Shown piece by piece: positions 45,577 through 55,213 of a DNA stretch of 64,000 nucleotides; within the stretch, counting starts at the first letter, position 1; each line of letters opens with the position of its first letter. The translations under genes and the position numbers were made by a program. Under the pieces are notes generated by a model. That model searched no databases, was not told where the DNA came from, and saw only the letters and a list, made by a program, of their open reading frames with translations. Origin of the DNA: Nocardia shimofusensis NBRC 100134 (lineage in GTDB: Bacteria > Actinomycetota > Actinomycetes > Mycobacteriales > Mycobacteriaceae); contig NZ_BDBT01000013.1 in the NCBI RefSeq assembly GCF_001613125.1, forward strand, positions 62,001 to 126,000, read 5' to 3'.

Positions 45577-46746
45577 TCACGCGCGGCCGTCGATGGCGGT
45601 CACCAAGATCTTGCCTTCCCGCTCGACCGTGGTCACACGCTGCGGATACACCGTGGTGGTGCCGTCCGGCCGATGCTCGGTGAGGTCGACGTCGAAGGTG
45701 TCCGATGCCACTTCGGTGATCCGCAGACAGTGCGTGGTGCCCACCGGGATCTGCTCGTCGATCGCCTTCTGGATGATCGGCGCGCTGGAGATGTTGGCGG
45801 CATCGGCGGCGACGAAATCGCGCACCCGCTCGCCGTCACGCTCGACGTAGAACGCGTACTGGAAGCCCATGATGGCGTCGGCGCCACTGGCCGTGGAGCC
45901 CTGCCCGTTGCCGACGACGACCTTGCCGCTGCGGTTGGGCGGGCAGCTCAGCGCGGCGGTGGAGTTCGGTCCCGACGAACGGCCGGTCTCGTCGTCGCCG
46001 CTGAGCGAGACGATGGTGACCACGAGCGCGATCAGCAGCACCACCACGATCGCGATGCCGATGAGCATCTTGCGGGTGGAGATGTGCTGCGCGGAGCCGG
46101 AGCCACCGCCGGAAGCGGTGGCCGCGGGCTTGGGCGCCAGGCGCTTGGCGATCGGATCGTCGGCCCACGAGAGGCCGGCGGGCGCCCCCGCGGTCTCGGG
46201 CGGCTTGGGCACGTCGCCCGACTCGGTCGGGCTGTTCCACCACCGCTGCGGGCCACCCTGCCCCGGCTTGGCCTGCGAGGCGGGCTTGCCGGCGGGCGCG
46301 GCGGATTCGGTGGAGTAGCGCACGGTCTCGTCCACGGAGACGTCGCGCTCGGGATCCGTCGATGCGGCGGCCGGGGCATCGGCGAACCCGGAGCTGTCCG
46401 GCGCGCGGAACGGGTCGGCGGCGGGCGCGGCGAAATTCACGGTCGGATCGGCGGAAGCGGGCTGGGGTGCGGGTGGCGGCGCGACCGGCGGCGCCGGGAC
46501 CGGGCTCGCCGGTGGCAGCGAGCCGTCGGCCGGGCGCCAGCCGATCTCCGGAGTGTCGGCCGGGGGTTTCCACATCGGCCCGGTCTCCGCCAGGGACGGG
46601 CCGCCGAACTCGTCCACCGGCGGGCCGAAATCGCCGACGGGCGGGCCGAAGTCATCGACCGGAGGACCGAAATCACCTACCGGGGGACCGAATCGCGATC
46701 CCGGCCGGTCGGTGTCGCGATCCTTCGCGTCATCCTCGGAAACCAC
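45577..46746 (-). CDS. Single-pass membrane protein with FGPPVxD repeats, unknown function
   Basis: A 389-residue protein. The cytoplasmic N-terminal part (1-220) is Pro/Ala/Asp-rich and opens with four heptad repeats FGPPVGD/FGPPVDD at about 19-46. A transmembrane helix covers about 227-248. The outer C-terminal domain (about 255-389) has two Cys (LSCPPN and THCLRI) that could pair, and a beta-rich pattern ending KILVTAIDGRA. I do not recognise the domain for certain. A GAGAGG site precedes the GTG. It lies about 70 bases downstream of a secreted protein gene on the same strand and may be co-expressed. Confidence 0.72.
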   Translation of the reverse strand: MVSEDDAKDRDTDRPGSRFGPPVGDFGPPVDDFGPPVGDFGPPVDEFGGPSLAETGPMWKPPADTPEIGWRPADGSLPPASPVPAPPVAPPPAPQPASADPTVNFAAPAADPFRAPDSSGFADAPAAASTDPERDVSVDETVRYSTESAAPAGKPASQAKPGQGGPQRWWNSPTESGDVPKPPETAGAPAGLSWADDPIAKRLAPKPAATASGGGSGSAQHISTRKMLIGIAIVVVLLIALVVTIVSLSGDDETGRSSGPNSTAALSCPPNRSGKVVVGNGQGSTASGADAIMGFQYAFYVERDGERVRDFVAADAANISSAPIIQKAIDEQIPVGTTHCLRITEVASDTFDVDLTEHRPDGTTTVYPQRVTTVEREGKILVTAIDGRA

Positions 46747-46818
46747 ACGAATCCTCTCCCCGGGAACACGCGGGTGGGGCGGCCGTTACCGACCGCCCCA
46801 CCCGTCGAAGCATCCCGT

Positions 46819-47919
46819 TCAGTACTGGAACGAACCACCCCACTGGGTGGTCACGCCTGCGACGTTCACCGTCTGCGGCGCGACGTCGCCCGCGGGGACG
46901 AGCGGCGGAAGTTTAACCTGTGCGGCCGCTTCGAGCGCGGCGGCGCCGCCCGGCTGCGCGGCGATCCAGGACTCCACAGCGGCTTTGGCGGCGTTGACCT
47001 GGGTGGTGTCGAGCACGAACTCGCCCTTGTTGTCGGCCAGGCCCGCGCCACCGGTGTAGGTGGTGACCTTGATGGTGTTCACGTCGATGAACTCCACCGA
47101 CGCGCCCGCCTCACCGGCTCCCGTCGGCGTGGAGTAGCCGATGGTGCCGACGTAGCCCGCCTCGTTGCTGAAGTGATGGGTGTTGGCGACGTAACCGGGC
47201 AGCAGCGCGCCGCCGTCGATGTTGGCGCCGATCTCCTGGTGCGGACCGGTCATCTCGACGACCGGCGCGGCGGGCGCGGACTCCAGGCGCGGGGCCGACC
47301 AGCGCGGCTCCTGCACCAGGGTGTCCGTGTCCGACGGTGCGCCCGGCTCGGCGGGGACGCCTGCCTGCGGCCGCGGCTGCGTGACACCCGGCTCCGCGCC
47401 CTCGTTCTCGGCGCCCGGCTCGGCGTCGGGCTTGTCCGTCTCGGGCTTGTCGGTCCCGGGCTTGTCGGTCCCGGGCTTCTCCGTGCCGTCCTCCGGTGTC
47501 ACGGCGGGCTGCGGGGCGTCGGCCTGACCAGGCACCGGCAGCGGCGCGACACGCGGGGTGGTGACACCCGGCTGGGTCGGCGTGGCCAGCTTCGGATCCT
47601 TCGGCGGCTCCGGCATCACCTGGTCCTGCTCCGGCGTGGTCACGCCGGGCTGGCTCGGAGTCGGCTTGCTCTCCGGCTTGTTCTCGTCCCCCTGTTCCTG
47701 GCCGCCCTGCTCGGGCTGCGCGGTGCCGGGCTCGGACCCGCCCTGCGGCGCGTCGTTGGTGCCCGGCTGCACCGGAGCCGGCGTGGCCGGCGTGGTCGGA
47801 TCGTTCGGAACGGCCCCCGCCGGCGACGCGAACAGGGTAGCCACGGCAGCAGCGGTGGCCAACGGCAACGACGTGCTCGCCATCGCTCGCTGCGCCCGAC
47901 TCGGCTTGCGATGTTTCAC
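46819..47919 (-). CDS. Secreted Pro/Thr-rich protein of unknown function
   Basis: A 366-residue protein starting at GTG 47919. A signal peptide is clear: basic n-region KHRKPSRAQR, hydrophobic core LPLATAAAVATLFA, and SPAGA cleavage. The mature N-terminal half is a Pro/Gly/Thr/Glu-rich spacer with KPGTDKPGTDKPETDKP repeats, typical of wall-spanning or glycosylated linkers. The C-terminal half (about 230-366) is folded, beta-rich, without Cys, ending TTQWGGSFQY. I do not recognise the fold. Its partner appears to be the downstream membrane protein. Confidence 0.72.
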   Translation of the reverse strand: MKHRKPSRAQRAMASTSLPLATAAAVATLFASPAGAVPNDPTTPATPAPVQPGTNDAPQGGSEPGTAQPEQGGQEQGDENKPESKPTPSQPGVTTPEQDQVMPEPPKDPKLATPTQPGVTTPRVAPLPVPGQADAPQPAVTPEDGTEKPGTDKPGTDKPETDKPDAEPGAENEGAEPGVTQPRPQAGVPAEPGAPSDTDTLVQEPRWSAPRLESAPAAPVVEMTGPHQEIGANIDGGALLPGYVANTHHFSNEAGYVGTIGYSTPTGAGEAGASVEFIDVNTIKVTTYTGGAGLADNKGEFVLDTTQVNAAKAAVESWIAAQPGGAAALEAAAQVKLPPLVPAGDVAPQTVNVAGVTTQWGGSFQY

Positions 47920-48175
47920 TTTTCGCCAATCCCTTTCCCGGGTACGCCCGTGAATTCGGTCGCACTCAGTTGTCCCTGACGAGACGCGCCGGATCGCCGA
48001 AATGACCGAGGGCCATTCTCGTTCGGTTCGGAAAGGACCATCCCCCCACACCAGAACCCCATGGCGACCCACTCGATCGCATCTCTCGCGAGCGAGTCAA
48101 CCACACCACAGCCGTCGCTGGCAACGCGACGAAACCCCGCGCGCCGCCAGCGATATCGGCGTTCTCCCGTAGTTG

Positions 48176-49579
48176 TCAGTCCAGGTCGTCGTGGCGCATG
48201 AGCAGGCGCGCCGCCTCGGTGACCGATCCGGTGAGCGAGGGGTAAACGGAGAATGTCTGGGCGAGGTCGTTGACGGTCAGATTGTTCTGCACCGCCAGCG
48301 CGATCGGCAGGATCAGCTCGGAGGCGATCGGCGCCACCACCACCCCGCCGATCACCACACCGGTGGCCGGGCGGCAGAAGATCTTGACGAAACCCCTTCG
48401 CAGGCCCGACATCTTGGCACGCGGGTTGGTGTTCAACGGCAGCATGACCGTGCGAGCGGGCACCTCGCCGTTGTCGATCGCGGTCTGACTGACCCCGACG
48501 GTCGCGATCTCCGGACGGGTGAACACCGCCGAGGCGACGGTCTTGAGCCGGATCGGGCTGACCCCTTCGCCGAGCGCGTGATACATCGCGATGCGGCCCT
48601 GCATGGCCGCGACCGAGGCCAGCGGCAGCAGACCGGTGCAGTCGCCCGCGGCGTAGACGCCCGACACCGAGGTGCGGGAAACCCGGTCGACCCGCAGGTA
48701 ACCGCCCTTGTCGAGCTCGATGCCGACCTTGTCCAATCCCAGATCCGCGGTGTTGGGGGTGGAGCCGACGGTCATCAGCGCGTGGGTGCCCGCGACGGTG
48801 CGGCCGTCGGCGAGGTGGACCACGATGCCGTCCGCGGTACGCACGACCGCGTCCGCGCGGGCGTGCTTGACCAGTTCGACGCCGCGCTCGGCCAGCGCCT
48901 CCTCCAGCACCAGGGCGGCGTCGGCGTCCTCGCCGGGCAGCACCCGGTCGCGGCTGGAGACCAGCTTCACCTCTACGCCCAATTCGGTGTAGGCGGAGAC
49001 GAATTCGGCGCCGGTGACGCCGGAACCGACCACTACCAGCGTTTCCGGCAGCTCGCGCAGGTCGTAGAGCTGACGCCAGGTCAGGATGCGCTCGCCGTCG
49101 GGTTCGGCGCCCGGCAGCACGCGCGGGCTGGCGCCGGTGGCGATCAGCACCACCTCGGCGTCGATCTCGCGGTCGCGCCGGTCGGCGGTCTCCACCCGGA
49201 TGCGATGCGGGGATCGGCCGGGCGCGGGCTCGGCGAACTGGGCCTTGCCGGAGAGCAAGGTCACACCGGCCGATTGCAGCTTCGAGCGGATGTCGGAGGA
49301 CTGGGCCAGCGCGAGCGCCTTCACCCGCGCGTTGACTTCGGGCAACTGCACAGCGGCCTGGTCGGGGTCCAGGGTGATGCCGAGGCCACGGGCCCGGCGC
49401 AGGTCGGTACGCATGCCGGTGGAGGCGATGAAGGTCTTGGAGGGCACGCAGTCCCACAGCACGCACGCACCGCCGATGCCGTCCCGATCGATCAGGGTCA
49501 CCTGGGCGCCGTGCTGCGCCGCCACCAGCGCGGCCTCGTAGCCGGCCGGTCCGCCGCCGATGATCGCGATTCGGGTCAT
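48176..49579 (-). CDS. lpdA: NAD(P)H-quinone/flavoprotein disulfide reductase LpdA
   Basis: A 467-residue flavoprotein disulfide reductase-family protein. The FAD loop IAIIGGGPAGYEAAL opens it; Cys39 and Cys44 occur in GGACVLWDCVPSK, VVVGSGVTGAEF is the NAD(P) loop, and YAAGDCTGLLPLASVA the second FAD motif. At the C-terminus, where lipoamide dehydrogenases have His-Pro-Thr, this reads FSVYPSLTGSV, so the catalytic His is missing. That fits mycobacterial LpdA, which acts as an NAD(P)H:quinone reductase instead of a dihydrolipoamide dehydrogenase. AAAGGGAAG precedes the ATG. Confidence 0.92.
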   Translation of the reverse strand: MTRIAIIGGGPAGYEAALVAAQHGAQVTLIDRDGIGGACVLWDCVPSKTFIASTGMRTDLRRARGLGITLDPDQAAVQLPEVNARVKALALAQSSDIRSKLQSAGVTLLSGKAQFAEPAPGRSPHRIRVETADRRDREIDAEVVLIATGASPRVLPGAEPDGERILTWRQLYDLRELPETLVVVGSGVTGAEFVSAYTELGVEVKLVSSRDRVLPGEDADAALVLEEALAERGVELVKHARADAVVRTADGIVVHLADGRTVAGTHALMTVGSTPNTADLGLDKVGIELDKGGYLRVDRVSRTSVSGVYAAGDCTGLLPLASVAAMQGRIAMYHALGEGVSPIRLKTVASAVFTRPEIATVGVSQTAIDNGEVPARTVMLPLNTNPRAKMSGLRRGFVKIFCRPATGVVIGGVVVAPIASELILPIALAVQNNLTVNDLAQTFSVYPSLTGSVTEAARLLMRHDDLD

Positions 49580-49705
49580 GGGTACTTCCCTTTCGGCTCG
49601 TCGACCGGGATCTCCGGTATGAGGTTCACGTTAATCGCCGGGCCGGTGTCGGCTTCACCACACACCTGGACGGTGGATGCGCGGCGAACTGTGACCCGGG
49701 CAGGC

Positions 49706-49711
49706 TAACCT
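49706..49711 (+). promoter_or_regulatory. -10 box TAACCT, probable leaderless promoter
   Basis: TAACCT lies 7 bases before GTG 49719 with no Shine-Dalgarno. Confidence 0.45.
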
Positions 49712-49718
49712 TTGCAAC

Positions 49719-50198
49719 GTGCCGATTTACGCCGCTTACGGGTCGAACATGGACTCGTCGCAGATGCTCGAGCGCTGTCCGCACTCCCCCATGTCCGGGA
49801 CCGGCTGGTTGGAGGGCTGGCGGCTGACCTTCGCCGGTGACGACATCGGCTGGGAGGGCCCGCTGGCGACGGTGGTGGAAGACCCGAACTCCCGGGTTTT
49901 CGTCGTGCTCTACGACGTCTCGCCCGAGGACGAGCAGCGGCTGGACCGGTGGGAGGGCTCGGACTTCGGAATCCACAAGAAGATCCGGCTACGGGTGACC
50001 CCCAGCCCCGGCAGCGGCACCGAACCGCGCCTGGCCTGGCTCTACGTCCTGGACGCCTACGAAGGCGGCCTGCCCTCGGCCCGCTACATCGGCGTGATGG
50101 CCGACGCGGCCGAGAAGGCGGGCGCGCCCGCCGACTACGTGCACGCGCTGCGCACCAGGAACAGCCGCAACGTCGGACCGGGCAACTTCTCGGTCTGA
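49719..50198 (+). CDS. Gamma-glutamylcyclotransferase-like protein
   Basis: A 159-residue BtrG/GGCT-like protein. The substrate loop YAAYGSNMDSSQM is at residues 4-16 and the expected acidic region is in the YDVSPEDEQRLDRWEG part. It is the usual position for this family next to lpdA and amiA1 in mycobacteria. Members cleave gamma-glutamyl amines or related conjugates in the cytoplasm; the substrate here is unknown. It ends in a strong hairpin. Confidence 0.88.
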   Translation: MPIYAAYGSNMDSSQMLERCPHSPMSGTGWLEGWRLTFAGDDIGWEGPLATVVEDPNSRVFVVLYDVSPEDEQRLDRWEGSDFGIHKKIRLRVTPSPGSGTEPRLAWLYVLDAYEGGLPSARYIGVMADAAEKAGAPADYVHALRTRNSRNVGPGNFSV

Positions 50199-50215
50199 GA
50201 CCGGCGAACACGAAC

Positions 50216-50250
50216 GAGCCTCCGGTCCCGCGACGGGACCGGAGGCTCGT
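50216..50250. terminator. Bidirectional hairpin terminator between the cyclotransferase-like gene and amiA1
   Basis: A perfect 15-bp stem (50216-50230 with 50236-50250) and loop GCGAC lie between the two convergent stop codons. There is no T-run. Confidence 0.75.
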
Positions 50251-50261
50251 GTCGTCTGCGC

Positions 50262-51593
50262 TCAGCGGTGCGGGTTCAGCACCAGATTGGTGAACAACCG
50301 GACACCCACGGCCAGCGCCCGCTCGTCGATGTCGAAGGTGGGCTGGTGCAGGTCGAGCTGTTCGCCCTCACCGGACCACACGCCCAGCCGGGCCATCGCG
50401 CCCGGCACTTCCTCGAGGTACCAGGAGAAGTCCTCGCCGCCACCGGACTGCGGGGTGTCGGCCAGCGCGTCGGGACCGAGCGCGCGGATCGCGCGCTCGA
50501 ACCACCGGGTCGAGTGTTCGTCGTTGACCACCGGCGGCACGCCGCGCCGGTAGTTCAGCTGGTAGCGCACGCCGGTGGGCGCGAGCAGGCCGTCGACGAT
50601 CTCGTGCACCATCGGCTCGAGCAGCGACCAGGTCGCGTGGTCGCCGGTGCGGACGGTCCCGGTGAGCATGCCGGTCTGCGGGATGGCGTTCGGCGCCTTG
50701 CCCGCCGAGACCGCGCCCCAGACCATCACCGTGCTGGTCCTCGGGTCGATGCGACGGCTGAGCAGGCCGGGAAGTCCGGTGATGACCGTGCCGATGGCGT
50801 AGACCAGATCGCTGGTCAGGTGCGGACGCGAGGTGTGCCCGCCGGGCGAGTCGAGCACCAACTCGACGGTGTCGGCGGCGGAGGTGATCGCGCCCACCCG
50901 CACACCGACCCGGCCCACCTCGAGGCGCGGATCGCAGTGCACGGCGAAGATGCGGTCCACCCCGGCCATCGCCCCGGCCGCCACCATGTCGATCGCGCCG
51001 CCCGGCATGACCTCCTCGGCGGGCTGGAAGACCAGCCGCACCCCGATCGGCAGGTCGGGCATCTGGGCCAGGGCCAGGGCCGTGCCGAGCAGGATGGTGG
51101 TGTGCGCGTCGTGACCGCAGGCGTGCGAGACGCCCGGCACGGTCGAGGAGTAGGGCCGGCCGGTGAACTCCTGCAACGGCAGCGCGTCGATGTCGGCGCG
51201 CAACGCGATGCGTGGCGCCGAGTCGGCGTCGGGGCCGATATCGCACAGCAGGCCGGTGCCGCCGGGGATCCGGCGCGGGGTCAGCCCGGCTTCGGTGAGC
51301 CGTTCCTCGAGGAACTCGGTGGTGGCGAACTCGGTGCGCGACAGCTCCGGGTGGGCGTGGATGTGCCTGCGCCACCGGATCAGGTCCGCTCCGTGGGCGG
51401 CCAGCCACTTCTCGATCACGGGATGCCCGCCGGGCGAGGGAGCCGGCACCGGCTCGGCGTCCGGAGCCGCGGCCGCGGTCGCCGCACTGGTGTCCGTCGC
51501 CGGGGTGTCCGTCGCCGGTCCTTCCGCGGTCACACATGCGCCCGCGCCCGCGGGGCTGTGCACGTGCTCGAGGGACCGGCCGAGATTGTTCAC
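50262..51593 (-). CDS. amiA1: M20-family amidohydrolase AmiA1-like
   Basis: A 443-residue M20D peptidase/amidohydrolase. The metal-binding motifs are clear: HIHAHPELSRTE, RADIDALPL, SHACGHDAHT, QPAEEVMPGGA, and a late GGEDFSWY. A dimerisation domain sits in the middle. The first 50 residues are Ala/Thr/Pro-rich and not part of the catalytic domain. It probably hydrolyses N-acyl or p-aminobenzoyl-glutamate-like amides. It is coupled to amiB1: the ATG overlaps the amiB1 stop by 4 bases. Confidence 0.9.
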   Translation of the reverse strand: MNNLGRSLEHVHSPAGAGACVTAEGPATDTPATDTSAATAAAAPDAEPVPAPSPGGHPVIEKWLAAHGADLIRWRRHIHAHPELSRTEFATTEFLEERLTEAGLTPRRIPGGTGLLCDIGPDADSAPRIALRADIDALPLQEFTGRPYSSTVPGVSHACGHDAHTTILLGTALALAQMPDLPIGVRLVFQPAEEVMPGGAIDMVAAGAMAGVDRIFAVHCDPRLEVGRVGVRVGAITSAADTVELVLDSPGGHTSRPHLTSDLVYAIGTVITGLPGLLSRRIDPRTSTVMVWGAVSAGKAPNAIPQTGMLTGTVRTGDHATWSLLEPMVHEIVDGLLAPTGVRYQLNYRRGVPPVVNDEHSTRWFERAIRALGPDALADTPQSGGGEDFSWYLEEVPGAMARLGVWSGEGEQLDLHQPTFDIDERALAVGVRLFTNLVLNPHR

Positions 51594-52804
51594 CGAAATT
51601 CCTCCTGTCGTCGGGCCAGACGTTGCAACACACTCTCTCTGTGGTGTTCATCGCGGGCAACGGCGATCGCGGTACGCGCGAGCGCGAGCGCACCGTCGGT
51701 CACCGCGCGGTCGGCCGAGGCGTTGACACTCGCCGCGGCGAACCCCGGCTGATGCGTCACCGCCCCATCGGTGTCTATGCCGATGACCGGATGGATGCCC
51801 GGGATGACGTTGGTGACGTTGCCCATGTCGGTGCTGCCGAGTGGTCGCCGCGCCTCGAGATCCGCGGCGATGGGCACCCGGCCCAGGTCGGCGATCTGTT
51901 CGCGATAGACCGCCAGCAGACCCGGATCGGGCGTGAGCTCGGTGTAGGTGGGCGCCACCGTCCGGATCTCGTGGGTGCAACCGGTCGCGAGGGCGCCCGC
52001 CTCGAAACAGGCCGAGGCTCGTCGCATCAGGTCGTCGAGCGACGCGGAGTCGGCTGCGCGCAGGTAGTACAGCAGTTCCGCATGGCCGGGCACGATGTTC
52101 GGGGCCACACCACCGTCGCTGATTATACCGTGCAGTTGCTGGCCGGGCCGCAGGTGCTGGCGTAGCAGACCCAGCGCCACCTGTGCGACCGTGACCGCGT
52201 CGCCCGCGTTGCGGCCCTGATCGGGCGCGGCGCTGGCGTGTGCCTCCTTGCCGTGGAACCGGACCGCGATGTCGGCCAGCGCCAGCGAATGCGCCCCGGC
52301 GATCTCGAGCGGGCCGGGATGGACCATCATCGCCAGCGCGATGTCGTCGAAGGCGCCCGCCTCGAGCATCAGCACCTTGCCGCCGCCGCTCTCCTCGGCG
52401 GGCGTGCCGAGCACCACCACGGTCAGGTCGAGCGCCTCGGCGACCTCGGCGAGTCCCAGCGCGGCGCCCACCGCCGCGGCGGCGATGATGTTGTGCCCGC
52501 AGGCGTGCCCGATCTCCGGCAGCGCGTCGTACTCGGCGCACAGGCCGACGGTCAGTGCGCCGCTGCCGTACTCGGCGCGGAAAGCGGTCGGCAGGCCCGC
52601 CACGTCGCGGTGGACGGTGAAACCTCGCTCGGCCAGCGGTTCGAGGATCTTGGCGACGCTGCGGTGTTCGGCGAAGGCCAGTTCCGGTTCGGCGTGCAGC
52701 GCGTGTGAGAGGGCGACCAGCCGCGGTCCGGCCGCGAGCACCGCCGCGTCGGCGCGCACGGCGGCGTCGAGACCGGCCGGGTCGGCGGGACGCGGTAGTG
52801 GCAT
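51590..52804 (-). CDS. amiB1: M20-family amidohydrolase AmiB1-like
   Basis: A 404-residue M20D protein similar to p-aminobenzoyl-glutamate hydrolase subunit AbgB. Motifs are [38 protein letters not shown] and [11 protein letters not shown]. It probably acts with or beside AmiA1, forming a two-enzyme amide-hydrolase pair. ATG 52804 is chosen over earlier in-frame codons because they lie in shadow sequence. It is divergent from deoD. Confidence 0.9.
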   Translation of the reverse strand: MPLPRPADPAGLDAAVRADAAVLAAGPRLVALSHALHAEPELAFAEHRSVAKILEPLAERGFTVHRDVAGLPTAFRAEYGSGALTVGLCAEYDALPEIGHACGHNIIAAAAVGAALGLAEVAEALDLTVVVLGTPAEESGGGKVLMLEAGAFDDIALAMMVHPGPLEIAGAHSLALADIAVRFHGKEAHASAAPDQGRNAGDAVTVAQVALGLLRQHLRPGQQLHGIISDGGVAPNIVPGHAELLYYLRAADSASLDDLMRRASACFEAGALATGCTHEIRTVAPTYTELTPDPGLLAVYREQIADLGRVPIAADLEARRPLGSTDMGNVTNVIPGIHPVIGIDTDGAVTHQPGFAAASVNASADRAVTDGALALARTAIAVARDEHHRESVLQRLARRQEEFR

Positions 52805-52908
52805 GGCACACAGTCTGGCACTGCGGGCGGTGCGCGGCGCGGTACGCCCGGCAGGCGGGTCGCCGCCCCGGCGCGACAAGGCGCCCGGCGGGTGACGATA
52901 CTGGTGTC

Positions 52909-53688
52909 ATGCTTGCCGAACAGGCCGCCGAAGCGATCGCCGAACGGACCGGAGCGCCGCGCCATCGCGTCGCGGTGATACTCGGGTCGGGGTGGCAGGC
53001 CGCCGCCGCCGAACTCGGCACTCCCACCGCCTCGGTACCGATGCCCGACCTGCCCGGCTTCGGGACGCCGACGGCGCAGGGTCATGTGCCCGTGCTGCAT
53101 TCGGTCCCGGTCGGCGACAACCAGGTGCTCGTGCTGATGGGCCGTCAGCACCTCTACGAGGGGTACTCCCCCGCCGAGGTGGTCCACCCGGTCACCGCGG
53201 CCGTGGCGGCCGGTGCGGAGATCATCGTGCTGACCAACGCGGCGGGCGGCATCCGCCCCGGCCTGAGCGTCGGCGAGCCGGTGCTGATCGCCGATCACCT
53301 GAACCTGACCGGCCGTTCCCCGCTGGCGGGGGCCGCGTTCGTGGATCTCGTCGACGCCTGGGACCCGCGGCTGCGGGCACTGGCACGCGAGGTCGACCCC
53401 GGCCTGACCGAAGGGGTGTACGCGGGACTGACCGGCCCGCAGTACGAGACACCCGCCGAAATCCGCATGCTCGCCACCCTCGGCGCCGACCTGGTCGGCA
53501 TGTCCACGGTGCTCGAGGCGATCGCCGGTCGCTCGCTCGGGGTGCGTCTGCTCGGGCTCTCGCTGGTGACCAACCTGGCCGCGGGCGTGACCGGTGAGCA
53601 CCTCTCGCACGCCGAAGTGCTGGCCGAGGGCGCGGCCGCCGCGCCGCGCCTGGGCAAACTGCTGCGCGGCGTGCTGGAACGGCTGTAG
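52909..53688 (+). CDS. deoD: Purine nucleoside phosphorylase (trimeric type)
   Basis: A 259-residue PNP of the low-molecular-mass trimeric class. It has VAVILGSGW near residue 22, [29 protein letters not shown], and [12 protein letters not shown]; these supply the phosphate and base pockets. It converts inosine or guanosine plus phosphate into base and (deoxy)ribose-1-phosphate. Its stop is directly followed by the pmmB ATG. A GATACT box 6 bases before ATG 52909 suggests a leaderless transcript. The symbol follows the mycobacterial locus name. Confidence 0.93.
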   Translation: MLAEQAAEAIAERTGAPRHRVAVILGSGWQAAAAELGTPTASVPMPDLPGFGTPTAQGHVPVLHSVPVGDNQVLVLMGRQHLYEGYSPAEVVHPVTAAVAAGAEIIVLTNAAGGIRPGLSVGEPVLIADHLNLTGRSPLAGAAFVDLVDAWDPRLRALAREVDPGLTEGVYAGLTGPQYETPAEIRMLATLGADLVGMSTVLEAIAGRSLGVRLLGLSLVTNLAAGVTGEHLSHAEVLAEGAAAAPRLGKLLRGVLERL

Positions 53689-55203
53689 ATGCTGCGCTTC
53701 GGCACCGCGGGCCTGCGCGGTCCGCTGCGCGAGGGCCCCGACGGGATGAACGCCGACACCGTCGCCCGCGCCACCGCCGGGGTGACCGCCTGGCTGCGCG
53801 AGCGTTGCCTCGGCGGCGGCCGGGTGGTGGTCGGGCGCGACGCCAGGCACGGCTCGGCGGAGTTCGCGACCGTCACCGCGGAGATCTTCCATGCCGCGGG
53901 CTTCCCGGTGACGCTGCTGCCGCAACCGATGCCCACCCCGGTGGTCGCCTACGCGGTGCGCGCGCTGGGCGCGGTGGCCGGGGTGCAGATCACCGCCTCG
54001 CACAATCCCGCCTGCGACAACGGCTACAAGCTGTACCTGGACGGCGGCTCGCAGCTGATCGCGCCCGCCGACGCCGAGATCGAACGCTGCATCGAGGCCG
54101 CGCGGCCGCCCTTCGCCCGCAGCCCCGTCCAGCCCGCGGACGACACCCTGCTGCGCGACTATCTGGAGCGGGTCGCCGAACTGCCGTCGCGCATCGGCGG
54201 CGACGGACCGCGCGCGCCGATCCGGATCGCGGTGAGCCCGCTGCACGGTGTGGGCGGTGAGGTAGTGCTGCGAGCGCTGTCGGCGGCCGGCTTCACCGAT
54301 GTGCACGTCGTGGCCGAACAGTTCGACCCCGACCCGGATTTCCCGACCGTGGCCTTCCCCAACCCCGAGGAACCCGGCGCCGCGGACCTGCTGCTGGCGA
54401 CCGCGCGACGGGTGGACGCCGACCTGGCCATCGCCCTCGACCCCGACGCCGACCGGTGCGCCCTCGGCGTGCCGGGCCCGGGCGGATGGCGGATGCTGCG
54501 CGGGGACGAGACCGGCGTGCTACTCGCCGACCGGGTGCTCGGCACCGCGGGGCCGGACGCGCTGGTGGCCACCACGATCGTCTCCTCCCGGCTGTTGTCG
54601 AAGCTGGCGGCGGCGCGGGGCGCCCGCTACGCCGAGACGCTGACCGGGTTCAAATGGCTGGCCCGCGCCGGTGACGGCCTGGTCTACGCCTACGAGGAGG
54701 CGATCGGACACTGCGTCGACCCGTCCGTGGTGCGCGACAAGGACGGGATCTCCGCGGCGGTGCTGGCCGCCGACATGGTGGCCGCTGCCAAGGCCGGTGG
54801 ACGCAGTCTGCTCGACGACCTCGACGACTACGCGCTGGCCTTCGGTCTGCACGCGGGCGGGCAGGTCTCGCTGCGCCTGGCCGACGCGGATGCCGCGGTG
54901 TCCGTGGTCGCCGGCCTGCGCGCGGCCCCGCCGGAGGTGATCGCGGGCGAACGGATGCGCTTCACCGACCAGCTCCTGGTGCGCGGCCGGATGCGCACCG
55001 ACGCACTGATCTTCGAGGGCGAGCGGTCGCGTGTGGTGATCCGCCCGTCCGGGACCGAGCCGAAACTCAAGTGCTACCTGGAGGTCGTCCTGCCGGTGTC
55101 CGGCCGCACGGGCTTGCCGGAGGCCGCAGATGCGGCGCGGCAACGGCTTTCGGAGCTGGCCGCGTTCTGCCGAGCACTCCGACCCGCTCCGGCGCGGGGG
55201 TGA
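53689..55203 (+). CDS. pmmB: Phosphohexomutase/phosphopentomutase-family protein PmmB
   Basis: A 504-residue alpha-D-phosphohexomutase-superfamily enzyme. The active-site Ser104 is in TASHNP, the metal loop is DPDADR at 251-256, a sugar-specificity segment contains FPNPEEPGA, and the phosphate-binding end reads VRPSGTEPK-like (VIRPSGTEPKLK). The FPNPEE pattern is shared with PGM2-type phosphopentomutases. It begins one base after deoD, so ribose-1-phosphate from DeoD may be its substrate. The usual label is phosphomannomutase. Confidence 0.9.
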   Translation: MLRFGTAGLRGPLREGPDGMNADTVARATAGVTAWLRERCLGGGRVVVGRDARHGSAEFATVTAEIFHAAGFPVTLLPQPMPTPVVAYAVRALGAVAGVQITASHNPACDNGYKLYLDGGSQLIAPADAEIERCIEAARPPFARSPVQPADDTLLRDYLERVAELPSRIGGDGPRAPIRIAVSPLHGVGGEVVLRALSAAGFTDVHVVAEQFDPDPDFPTVAFPNPEEPGAADLLLATARRVDADLAIALDPDADRCALGVPGPGGWRMLRGDETGVLLADRVLGTAGPDALVATTIVSSRLLSKLAAARGARYAETLTGFKWLARAGDGLVYAYEEAIGHCVDPSVVRDKDGISAAVLAADMVAAAKAGGRSLLDDLDDYALAFGLHAGGQVSLRLADADAAVSVVAGLRAAPPEVIAGERMRFTDQLLVRGRMRTDALIFEGERSRVVIRPSGTEPKLKCYLEVVLPVSGRTGLPEAADAARQRLSELAAFCRALRPAPARG

Positions 55204-55213
55204 GCTCGGGATC

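Noticed and set aside
48176..49579. Calling lpdA a dihydrolipoamide dehydrogenase
   Set aside because: The C-terminal catalytic His-Pro motif is replaced (VYPSL), so the quinone reductase assignment fits better.
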